A stretch of 5,245 nucleotides of DNA, from NCBI GenBank assembly GCA_017382775.1, contig JAFNZQ010000059.1, positions 1-5,245 of the forward strand. Direction: 5' to 3'. The notes under the pieces were generated by a model. The model was given only the letters and a program-made list of their open reading frames with translations, searched no databases and was not told the origin of the DNA. The stretch is from Spirochaetaceae bacterium (GTDB taxonomy: Bacteria > Spirochaetota > Spirochaetia > Treponematales > Treponemataceae). Of this stretch, positions 1 to 5,245 are shown one piece after another. The position numbers were made by a program, and so were the translations under genes. Numbering within the stretch: the first letter of the stretch is position 1; each line of letters begins with the position of its first letter.

Positions 1-42
1 ACTTTGACATAAAGAGAAACTTGGAGCGGACGGGCCGCCAAT

Positions 43-246
43 GTGGAAAGGACGGAAAACGGTATTGTGTGCGACTTTTTGGCGGGATACGCTGATTTGA
101 AAAAGATCGACGGCAAAATTGAGTTGAGATTTAGCCACATGGCAACCTTTGACGAAGGAGAGCCTTTCGAAGTCCTGGCGCGACTTTGCATCACCGACAG
201 TGAAAGTTACCTTGAGGGCAGAACGATTTTTCAGCCGCGAAACTAG
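43..246 (+). CDS. Small hypothetical protein, start uncertain, possibly the 3' part of a longer gene
   Basis: I do not recognise this product. The frame reads about 67 residues from a GTG at 43 and ends with TAG at 244-246. It has no signal peptide, membrane segment or cysteine motif. The middle and C-terminal half alternates hydrophobic and charged residues, as in small beta-rich domains (for example around KIELRFSH and FEVLARL). The start is doubtful: the GTG at 43 has no good ribosome binding site. A GTG at 67 has AAAGGA about 14 bases upstream, which is rather far. The same frame is open only back to a TAA at 10-12. Reality is supported by coding-like amino acid composition and by the stop codon lying inside the ribosome binding site of the next gene, only 8 bases before its start, as expected for an operon partner. 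A weak resemblance to PilZ-like beta barrels was considered but lacks the signature residues. Function unknown. Confidence 0.5.
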   Translation: MERTENGIVCDFLAGYADLKKIDGKIELRFSHMATFDEGEPFEVLARLCITDSESYLEGRTIFQPRN

Positions 247-250
247 GAGG
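245..250 (+). promoter_or_regulatory. Shine-Dalgarno AGGAGG that fixes the GTG start at 255
   Basis: AGGAGG lies 4 bases before a GTG codon at 255 and overlaps the TAG stop of the preceding frame. It is the main reason for accepting a GTG start for the GlpA-like enzyme. The Rossmann glycine motif begins at residue 8, as is normal for this family. Confidence 0.75.
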
Positions 251-254
251 CTTC

Positions 255-1688
255 GTGTTTGACATTGCTATAATCGGCGCCGGTGTTTCCGGTTGTGCCG
301 TTGCCCGCGAGCTTTCACGTTTTAAAGCCAAGATTTGTGTTTTGGAAAGGGATGAGGACCTTTGTTGCGGAACATCCAAGGCCAACAGCGGTATTGTACA
401 TGCAGGCTACGATGCCCGTCCCGGCACTTTAATGGCAAAACTGAACGTGGAAGGCAATTTTCTCATGGAAGAACTTTCCGCCCAACTGGACTTTCCCTTT
501 AAACGTTGCGGCTCATTGGTAACCTGCCATTCAAAGGAAGAAATTCCCAAATTACATGAACTGAAAAATCGCGGTGAAAAAAATGGGGTTAAAAACCTGG
601 AAATCATTGAAAACCGTGATGAACTTTTCCGTATGGAACCGAATTTGGCCGAAAGCACTGTTGCTGCCCTTTTTGCTCCCTCCGGCGGAATTGTGTGTCC
701 TTTCGGTCTTACCCTTGCCTTGGGAGAAAACGCCGCCGACAACGGAGTGGAATTTATATTCAATGCAGCCGTCACTGATATTCAAAAAGAGGATGGCTTT
801 TTCCGAATTTTCACCGCTGACAAAACTGTGGAAGCAAAGGTTGTGGTGAACGCCGCCGGTGTCCATGGCGATGTGATTCACAACATGGTTTGCGACAAAA
901 AAATCCACATAACACCAAGGCGGGGAGAATACCTTCTTTTGGACAAGGATGTGGGAAATTTTGTCAGTCATACGATTTTTTCTCTGCCCGGTCCCTATGG
1001 TAAAGGGGTTTTGGTTACGCCCACGGTTCACGGCAATTTACTTGTGGGTCCCACGGCGGAAGATATTGATGACAAAGAGGATATTTCCACCACCCAATGG
1101 GGTTTGGATAAAATAAGGGAATTATCAAATCTGTCCGTTAGCCAACTGCCTTTGCGACGTGCAATCACATCCTTTGCAGGGTTACGGGCCACGGAGGCGA
1201 GACACGATTTTATAATCGAAGAGGCGGAAAAAGGCTTTGTTGACGTGGTAGGCATTCAGTCGCCGGGGTTGACTTCCGCACCGGCCATAGGAAGGTTTGT
1301 GGCAAAAATTGTGGCGGAAATTCTTTCTCCGGAAGAAAATCCTTCTTTCAACAAATTCCGAAAGGGTTTTGCGAATTTCCACTCCCTTTCTTATGAGAAA
1401 AAAAAGGCCTTAATCGCGGAAAATCCCTTGTACGGAAAAATTGTTTGTCGCTGTGAATCCATCACCGAGGGGGAAATCGTTGATGCCATCTCCCGTAATC
1501 CCGGAGCTAAATCCCTGGACGGAATAAAACGACGGGTACGTGGGGGAATGGGACGTTGCCAAGGGGGATTTTGCAGCCCAAAAATCATGGAAATCCTTTC
1601 TCGTGAATTGAAAATCCCCGTGGAAAAGGTTACAAAGTGCGGAGGTTCATCCCAAATTGTTTTTGGACATAAAGGAGGCCGCCAATGA
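255..1688 (+). CDS. GlpA-like FAD-dependent dehydrogenase with C-terminal BFD-type [2Fe-2S] domain
   Basis: This 477-residue soluble flavoprotein belongs to the DAO/GlpA-LhgO superfamily (COG0579 type). Seen: an N-terminal FAD Rossmann motif GAGVSG at residues 8-13, with an acidic residue after the second strand (E31). Next comes a conserved FAD/substrate stretch around TSKANSGIVHAGYD (40-53), and a C-terminal FAD-contact segment near GIQSPGLTSAPAIG (333-346). Residues about 394-450 form a BFD-like domain with CRC at 398-400 and C435/C440, the expected four ligands of a [2Fe-2S] cluster. Known: family members oxidise glycerol 3-phosphate to dihydroxyacetone phosphate, or 2-hydroxy acids such as L-2-hydroxyglutarate. 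Inferred: the BFD domain together with the two downstream redox genes favours a GlpA-like anaerobic glycerol-3-phosphate dehydrogenase. It is shorter than E. coli GlpA (about 540 residues). The gene starts at GTG and overlaps the next gene by 4 bases (ATGA). Substrate is not proven, so no symbol is given. Confidence 0.88.
   Translation: MFDIAIIGAGVSGCAVARELSRFKAKICVLERDEDLCCGTSKANSGIVHAGYDARPGTLMAKLNVEGNFLMEELSAQLDFPFKRCGSLVTCHSKEEIPKLHELKNRGEKNGVKNLEIIENRDELFRMEPNLAESTVAALFAPSGGIVCPFGLTLALGENAADNGVEFIFNAAVTDIQKEDGFFRIFTADKTVEAKVVVNAAGVHGDVIHNMVCDKKIHITPRRGEYLLLDKDVGNFVSHTIFSLPGPYGKGVLVTPTVHGNLLVGPTAEDIDDKEDISTTQWGLDKIRELSNLSVSQLPLRRAITSFAGLRATEARHDFIIEEAEKGFVDVVGIQSPGLTSAPAIGRFVAKIVAEILSPEENPSFNKFRKGFANFHSLSYEKKKALIAENPLYGKIVCRCESITEGEIVDAISRNPGAKSLDGIKRRVRGGMGRCQGGFCSPKIMEILSRELKIPVEKVTKCGGSSQIVFGHKGGRQ
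1671..1678 (+). promoter_or_regulatory. Strong Shine-Dalgarno AAAGGAGG for the second flavoprotein
   Basis: AAAGGAGG sits 6 bases before the ATG at 1685, inside the last codons of the preceding gene. With the ATGA overlap it allows both independent initiation and coupled re-initiation. Confidence 0.8.
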
Positions 1689-2965
1689 AAACCTGGGACG
1701 TGGCAGTTATCGGCGGAGGCCCCGGTGGACTTGCAGCCGCCATTGAGGCGAAAAAAACCGGTGCCGAAACGGTAATTTTCGAGCGAGGTGACAAACTCGG
1801 CGGAATTTTAAATCAATGTATTCATACCGGTTTCGGTTTACATACTTTCAAGCGAGAACTTACAGGTCCGGAATATGCTGCGGAATTTATTCGTGAAGCG
1901 GAAAGTCTTCAAATCCCTGTTATGCTCAACACCTTTGTTCTCAACATTCACGGTGAAAGCCGTGTTATTACGGCCATGAATGAGGAAGAAGGCCTTTTTA
2001 CAGTTAAGGCAAAATCCGTGGTTTTGGCCATGGGATGTCGGGAACGACCACGGGGAATGCTGAACATCCCCGGCTTTCGTCCGGGAGGAATTTTTTCCGC
2101 AGGTACGGCTCAACGGCTTTTGAACGTTGACGGCCTCATGCCCGGAAAGGATGTGGTCATTTTAGGCTCCGGCGACATTGGCCTTATTATGGCACGACGA
2201 ATCACCTTGGAAGGCGGTAAAGTCCATTTGGTTGCGGAACTCATGCCATACTCCGGCGGACTGAAACGGAATATCGTTCAGTGTTTGGACGACTTTGGCA
2301 TTCCCCTTTTGTTAAGTCACACCATTACGCAAATTCGCGGTAAAGACAGGGTGGAAGGCGTTACCCTGTCCAAGGTGGACGAAAATTTTAAGCCCATAAA
2401 AGGTACGGAACGAGACATTCCCTGCGACACGGTGCTGTTTTCCTGCGGTTTGATCCCCGAAAACGAAATTTCGGCGGAATGCGGTGTAAAACTGTCGCCC
2501 ATAACCGGCGGTGCGGAAGTAAATCAGTTTTTGGAAACAAACCTTTCGGGAATTTTTGCCTGCGGAAATGTTCTCCACGTCCATGATTTGGTGGATTTTG
2601 TGTCTTCGGAGGCTTCCGTTGCGGGGAAAAATGCCGGAAAATTCGCCTTGAAAAACCAAGGTGGGGAAAATTTGCCCCAAAAAGAAATTTTCATCCATTG
2701 CGAAAAAGGCGTTCGGTACACTGTGCCGCAAAAAATCTGCATTTCCCGCGGTTTAGAGGACGTAACGGTTCGCTTCCGTGTGGGAGAAGTGAGGTCAAAC
2801 TGTGCCATCACCTTACGCTGTGGCGACAGGGTAATTCTTTCGAAAAAGAAAAAAATTGTCAGCCCCGGGGAAATGGAAACCTTGATTCTTCCGAAGGCAC
2901 TTTTGGAAGAATTGGCCACTACCCTGCCCTTTGAAAATAAAATCACCATGGGTTTGGAGGAATAA
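1685..2965 (+). CDS. FAD/NAD-binding oxidoreductase (GlpB/thioredoxin reductase-like fold), partner of the GlpA-like enzyme
   Basis: A 426-residue soluble pyridine nucleotide-disulfide oxidoreductase-type protein. Seen: FAD Rossmann motif GGGPGG at 10-15 with E33 after the second strand; a family-typical segment GGILNQCIHTGFG (39-51) containing C45; a second Rossmann motif GSGDIG (161-166), expected to bind NAD(P)H; and the terminal FAD motif GIFACGNVLHVHDLV (289-303). Residues about 331-426 form an extra C-terminal domain rich in beta strands. The CxxC redox disulfide of thioredoxin reductase is absent, so it should not reduce a disulfide substrate. Known: homologues sit between a GlpA-like gene and a DUF1667 gene in many anaerobes. 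Inferred: it exchanges electrons between the [2Fe-2S] centre of the preceding enzyme, its own FAD and NAD(H) or another acceptor. It is co-transcribed with both neighbours (4-base overlap upstream, one-base gap downstream). The exact electron acceptor cannot be read from sequence. Confidence 0.87.
   Translation: MKTWDVAVIGGGPGGLAAAIEAKKTGAETVIFERGDKLGGILNQCIHTGFGLHTFKRELTGPEYAAEFIREAESLQIPVMLNTFVLNIHGESRVITAMNEEEGLFTVKAKSVVLAMGCRERPRGMLNIPGFRPGGIFSAGTAQRLLNVDGLMPGKDVVILGSGDIGLIMARRITLEGGKVHLVAELMPYSGGLKRNIVQCLDDFGIPLLLSHTITQIRGKDRVEGVTLSKVDENFKPIKGTERDIPCDTVLFSCGLIPENEISAECGVKLSPITGGAEVNQFLETNLSGIFACGNVLHVHDLVDFVSSEASVAGKNAGKFALKNQGGENLPQKEIFIHCEKGVRYTVPQKICISRGLEDVTVRFRVGEVRSNCAITLRCGDRVILSKKKKIVSPGEMETLILPKALLEELATTLPFENKITMGLEE
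2956..2960 (+). promoter_or_regulatory. Shine-Dalgarno GGAGG deciding the ATG at 2967
   Basis: The frame of the DUF1667 gene is open further upstream, with another ATG at 2931. Only the ATG at 2967 has GGAGG at the right distance (6 bases). It also places the CxxCxxxC motif close to the N terminus, as is usual for the family. The upstream ATG would overlap the previous gene by about 35 bases. Confidence 0.8.
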
Positions 2966-2966
2966 T

Positions 2967-3332
2967 ATGGAAATTCGAGACTTAATATGTATCGGCTGTC
3001 CGATGGGCTGTCCCCTTCAAGTAACGATAGACGGTGGAGAAGTTAAACAGGTCACCGGAAACACTTGTCCCAAGGGAGATTCCTATGCTCGCAAAGAAGT
3101 CACTTCCCCCATGCGCATGGTAACATCCACGGTTTTTGTAACCGACGGGAAAGAGCCTTTGGTTTCGGTAAAAACTGCTACGGAAATTTCCAAGGACAAA
3201 ATTTTTCCGGTGATGGACGCCTTACGGGGAATTTCCGTGAAAGCTCCGGTGAAAATCGGGGATGTAATCGTGAAAAACGTGGCAGACACGGGAAGCGACA
3301 TTGTTGCCACCGGAAATGTGGCAAAAGCCTAG
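2967..3332 (+). CDS. DUF1667 domain protein, probable iron-sulfur partner of the flavoprotein pair
   Basis: A 121-residue protein matching the DUF1667 (COG3862) family over its whole length. Seen: four N-terminal cysteines, C8, C11, C15 and C34, in the arrangement CxxCxxxC-x18-CPKG. A C-terminal half reading roughly KIFPVMDALRGISVKAPV followed by GDVIVKNVADTGSDIVAT is characteristic of the family. The cysteine set recalls the N-terminal [4Fe-4S] module of molybdopterin oxidoreductases, with a shorter spacing before the last cysteine. Known: the family accompanies GlpA-like and FAD oxidoreductase genes, and its biochemical role is poorly defined. Inferred: it is a small soluble Fe-S subunit or electron shuttle of a three-protein complex. 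The gene begins one base after the upstream stop. Its own TAG stop interleaves with the stop of the opposing rdgB gene. The start at 2967 was chosen over an in-frame ATG at 2931 because of the ribosome binding site. Confidence 0.9.
   Translation: MEIRDLICIGCPMGCPLQVTIDGGEVKQVTGNTCPKGDSYARKEVTSPMRMVTSTVFVTDGKEPLVSVKTATEISKDKIFPVMDALRGISVKAPVKIGDVIVKNVADTGSDIVATGNVAKA
3304..3324. terminator. 7-bp inverted repeat at the convergent gene junction, possible weak terminator
   Basis: TTGCCAC and GTGGCAA form a perfect 7-bp stem around a 7-base loop. The stem lies inside the last codons of the DUF1667 gene and begins 4 bases beyond the rdgB stop codon when read on the minus strand. No T-run follows on either strand, so it is not a canonical Rho-independent terminator. 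Its position, exactly where both operons must end, is the only argument for function. It may be chance. Confidence 0.25.
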
Positions 3333-3955
3333 TTTAAAGCAGAAAGATATTTAATCAAATGGGCTGCGGCCTTACCTCGGTGGGAAATACGGTTTTTTTC
3401 ATCTTCGGAAAGTTCCGCCACGGTTTTTCCGTATTCGGGCAAAAACACTATGGGATCGTAGCCGAAACCGCCTTTGGCATCTTCCGCAGGGGCATGGGCA
3501 ATGCAGCCTTCCAAGGTTTCTTGAAAACAAATGAACCGATTTTCTCCGGTCATGAATGTTAAAGCACAAATGAAGCGACATTTTCGGTTTTCCCAAAGGG
3601 TGGCATCCATGGATTTTTCCGATAAAGCCTCGTTTACTTCCTTTACTATGGACAGATTTTTTTCAGCCTGATTGGAACATAAAAATTTTCCGTAACGCAA
3701 ATCGCTACCGTATCGAGATGAAAAAATTCCCGGATTTCCTCCAAGGCAATCAATACAAAGGCCGGAATCGTCGGCAATTACGGGAGAATTTACCACTTGA
3801 AAAAGAGAGCGGGCCTTTTTTACGCTGTTTTGCATAAAATCGGTTCCATCTTCCACACAGGTGAAATCCGGCGGAATCATCAACTCTATATTGGGAAGAA
3901 TTTTTTGCATCTCACCCACTTTATGGGGATTTTGGGTGGCAAAGTACAATTTCAT
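3329..3955 (-). CDS. rdgB: RdgB/HAM1 family XTP/dITP diphosphatase (non-canonical purine NTP pyrophosphatase)
   Basis: A 208-residue cytoplasmic house-cleaning enzyme that hydrolyses dITP, ITP and XTP to the monophosphate plus pyrophosphate, keeping deaminated purines out of DNA and RNA. Seen: the N-terminal nucleotide motif ATQNPHK (6-12); the catalytic and metal stretch ADDSGLCIDCLGGNPGI (61-77) with D62/D63; the base-binding motif GGFGYDPIVF (162-171); and SHRG (191-194). Length is normal for the family. Oddity: the region usually reading like TFxENAxxKA is DFMQNSVKKA (39-48), so the glutamate before the asparagine, a metal ligand in characterised homologues, is Q42. All other signatures are intact, so activity is likely but not certain. 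Translation is coupled to the upstream TPR gene by an ATGA overlap, with GGAG about 11 bases before the start. The TAG stop interleaves with the stop of the opposing DUF1667 gene. Confidence 0.95.
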   Translation of the reverse strand: MKLYFATQNPHKVGEMQKILPNIELMIPPDFTCVEDGTDFMQNSVKKARSLFQVVNSPVIADDSGLCIDCLGGNPGIFSSRYGSDLRYGKFLCSNQAEKNLSIVKEVNEALSEKSMDATLWENRKCRFICALTFMTGENRFICFQETLEGCIAHAPAEDAKGGFGYDPIVFLPEYGKTVAELSEDEKNRISHRGKAAAHLIKYLSALN

Positions 3956-5076
3956 CTTTCCAACATCTCCAAGGCGGACAGGGCAATTTTGTCTTCGGGG
4001 GAAAATTCCAAAACCGAAAGGAAATATTTTCTTGCTGTGGCTTCATCGTTACGGCGAAGGGCCAAAAATCCCAGGTTGGAAATTATTTTCGAATTTTCAC
4101 CGTCCATTTCCAAGGCCTTGCAGAGAAGTTTTTCCGCCTCATCCAAGCCACCCAGCTCCATGTGGCAAATGGCCATTTCGTTGAAAATTTCGCTGTTTTC
4201 AAGCCCCAGTTCCCGAGACTTTTTGAAGGCATTAAGGGCATCGGGAAATTTTCCGTCGGAACGTAATGCCCATCCCAAAAGGAACCATCCGTTGGGTGAT
4301 TTGGAATTTTTTGCCAAGAAAAGGCGGACTTTTTCAATGCCACCGTCAATGTCTCCGTCACGAACGGCTTCGTAGGCACCTTGAAAAAGGGCATCATCCA
4401 AATTGGAAGTGGAAATTTTTTGTAAGGTCAAATTGGCCTTTCCGATTTTTTTGTCCAAATTTTTTTTGCCGTCTTCATCCTTTTCGTTGGAAACCAAGGC
4501 CAGGTAACTTTCGAAAAATTCCTTGCACCGAGAAAAGTTTTGCATTTTTTCGAAAAAAAGTCCGGCGTAAAAATAGGCGTCGGGAATTACGGTTTCGCTG
4601 TCGGTGGCAAGGGAATAAAAGTGGGCCGCCTTTTCGTTGTAGGCTGTGGCATCGTCGAAAAGGTTTATTTTACGAAAATAATCGGCGTAACTGCTGAAAA
4701 AATTCGCCGAATTCAAAATGGTGAGGGTGTCGTCGGGGTTTAATCCCCTGAGGGTGGCGAAAATTTCCTCCGCAAAGGTAAATTCCTCATCCAAGGCCTT
4801 CATTATGGCCACCGAAGTAAGTTCTTCACGCAACTTAGGCCGAGCCTTTTTTATTAACTCACGGTAGTAAGGAATGTGGGGATTTTGGGTATCGTGGGCC
4901 AGCAAAATCAAAATTCCGGCAAAAATTGCCTCTTCCGTTAGGTTTTCCGCCTTGAATTTTTCCCCTTCGAAAAAAACCGGCAGGGGAATGTCATTGCGAA
5001 TTTCAAAGTCTTTTACGGGAAGGCTGAAATCCTCCGGTAACTTTATAAAGAGAACATTATCCAATGAAGAGCTCAT
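3952..5076 (-). CDS. Tetratricopeptide repeat (TPR) protein of unknown specific role
   Basis: A 374-residue, acidic, mostly alpha-helical protein. Seen: three consecutive TPR-like 34-residue units near the C terminus (about 262-295, 296-329 and 330-363). They carry the usual small and aromatic positions, for example WFLLGWALRSDGKFPDALNAF and the equivalent of LGxLxxxxGxxxEA. More degenerate helical pairs occur at about 165-195 and 228-260. The first about 60 residues look like a separate small beta-containing segment. No signal peptide, lipobox or membrane helix is visible, so it is probably cytoplasmic. TPR arrays mediate protein-protein contacts; the partner cannot be inferred. The ATG at 5076 has GGAGG 7 bases upstream and overlaps the stop of the preceding gene (ATGA). 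Its own stop overlaps the rdgB start in the same way. A scaffold or regulator role is a guess. Confidence 0.88.
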   Translation of the reverse strand: MSSSLDNVLFIKLPEDFSLPVKDFEIRNDIPLPVFFEGEKFKAENLTEEAIFAGILILLAHDTQNPHIPYYRELIKKARPKLREELTSVAIMKALDEEFTFAEEIFATLRGLNPDDTLTILNSANFFSSYADYFRKINLFDDATAYNEKAAHFYSLATDSETVIPDAYFYAGLFFEKMQNFSRCKEFFESYLALVSNEKDEDGKKNLDKKIGKANLTLQKISTSNLDDALFQGAYEAVRDGDIDGGIEKVRLFLAKNSKSPNGWFLLGWALRSDGKFPDALNAFKKSRELGLENSEIFNEMAICHMELGGLDEAEKLLCKALEMDGENSKIISNLGFLALRRNDEATARKYFLSVLEFSPEDKIALSALEMLER

Positions 5077-5245
5077 CCCTGTTCCTCCCCATGATTTTCC
5101 ATATCGTCTTCCAAAACCACATTTTTAACCGATGTGAGATAGTTGTTGATATGGGCTTTGTAGGCAAAGGGGATGGTTTGATCGTCGTAACGGATGGACA
5201 CATAAACTAAATCTTTTCGATTTTCCACATCACTAACGGCAACAA
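5073..5245 (-). CDS. 3' end of an unrecognised acidic-tailed protein (partial, continues beyond the right edge)
   Basis: Read on the minus strand from 5243, an uninterrupted frame of 56 codons ends with TGA at 5075-5073. That stop shares the ATGA with the start of the TPR gene. The other two minus-strand frames carry stops in the same stretch. The visible part has a beta-like segment (DLVYVSIRYDDQTIPFAYKA) and then an acidic end (LEDDMENHGEEQG). This fragment is too short to identify a family. It contains no cysteine and no hydrophobic helix. The 4-base overlap and the coding-like composition make it a credible first visible member of the minus-strand operon. Its 5' end and any promoter lie outside the window. 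Confidence 0.75.
   Translation of the reverse strand, partial: VAVSDVENRKDLVYVSIRYDDQTIPFAYKAHINNYLTSVKNVVLEDDMENHGEEQG
5084..5090 (-). promoter_or_regulatory. Shine-Dalgarno GGGGAGG for the TPR gene
   Basis: On the minus strand GGGGAGG lies 7 bases before the ATG at 5076, within the last codons of the upstream partial gene. It supports the chosen start and translation coupled by the ATGA overlap. Confidence 0.7.

Noticed and set aside
4..9. TTGACA, a perfect sigma-70 -35 box at the left edge
   Set aside because: No -10-like hexamer lies 16-18 bases downstream (the sequence there is G/C-rich, around 26-33), and the region may still be coding.
41..100. ATG at 41 opening a 19-codon frame
   Set aside because: It is short, with tryptophan-rich unlikely composition, and overlaps a better coding-like frame. 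The nearest GGAG is too far upstream.
552..1031. 159-codon minus-strand open frame opposite the GlpA-like gene
   Set aside because: It lies entirely within a well-identified gene on the other strand, has no ribosome binding site that I see, and its protein has no recognisable motif.
34..1687. Repeated 10-mer GCCGCCAATG at 34-43 and 1678-1687
   Set aside because: Only two copies of ten bases. The second is explained by a start codon next to common codons, so it is most likely chance.
2312..2949. Two overlapping minus-strand open frames (139 and 141 codons) opposite the second flavoprotein
   Set aside because: They are antisense to a gene with clear FAD and NAD motifs. Their compositions are Phe/Ser/Arg-rich, as expected for reverse-complement reading.
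1685..2965. Annotation as thioredoxin reductase (TrxB)
   Set aside because: No CxxC active-site disulfide is present, the protein is about 100 residues longer than TrxB, and the gene neighbourhood is GlpA/DUF1667.
2931..2966. N-terminal extension of the DUF1667 protein from an ATG at 2931
   Set aside because: It lacks a ribosome binding site, overlaps the upstream gene, and moves the cysteine motif away from the N terminus. The ATG at 2967 has an ideal GGAGG.
3797..4375. 192-codon plus-strand open frame across the rdgB/TPR junction
   Set aside because: It is antisense to two confident genes and Ser/Arg/Lys-rich without domain signals. The frame is open because of the codon usage of the real genes.

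Overview
This is a compact, gene-dense bacterial window. Two gene blocks face each other and meet at about 3330. Base composition is moderate, with many runs of A or T. Start codons have textbook GGAGG-type Shine-Dalgarno sequences, and genes are joined by 4-base ATGA overlaps. The RdgB homologue and the TPR protein downstream of an acidic partial gene remind me of spirochaetes, perhaps a Treponema relative. The redox trio is equally at home in Clostridia and Thermotogae. The taxonomic guess is therefore weak and rests on remembered protein resemblance, not on a marker gene.

Plus strand, about 1-3332: a redox operon. A short unrecognised reading frame (43-246) ends inside the ribosome binding site of a GlpA-like FAD enzyme with a C-terminal BFD-type [2Fe-2S] domain (255-1688). 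That gene overlaps by 4 bases a GlpB/thioredoxin-reductase-fold flavoprotein with an NAD-binding Rossmann motif (1685-2965). One base later comes a small DUF1667 protein with a CxxCxxxC...CPKG cysteine set (2967-3332). This trio is a recurring cluster in anaerobes, often next to glycerol kinase. The likely job is oxidation of glycerol 3-phosphate, or a related 2-hydroxy compound, with electrons passed through iron-sulfur centres and the second flavoprotein to NAD or another soluble acceptor. No membrane anchor such as GlpC, no glycerol kinase and no glycerol channel is visible, so the substrate stays an inference.

Minus strand, about 5245-3329: a housekeeping-looking operon. It is read as the 3' end of an unrecognised acidic-tailed protein (entering from the right edge), then a TPR-repeat protein (5076-3952), then the RdgB/HAM1 house-cleaning nucleotide pyrophosphatase (3955-3329). 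Each junction is an ATGA overlap, so the three are probably translationally coupled.

The two operons converge so tightly that the stop codons of DUF1667 and rdgB interleave inside one CTAG. There is no intergenic space, and any terminator must lie inside the opposing gene; a 7-bp hairpin at 3304-3324 is the only candidate I see. No RNA gene, CRISPR array, insertion sequence or attachment site was found, and there is no gene-free stretch over 300 bases. I see no clearly new system. The least understood elements are the DUF1667 redox trio and the glutamate-to-glutamine change at a predicted metal ligand of RdgB.
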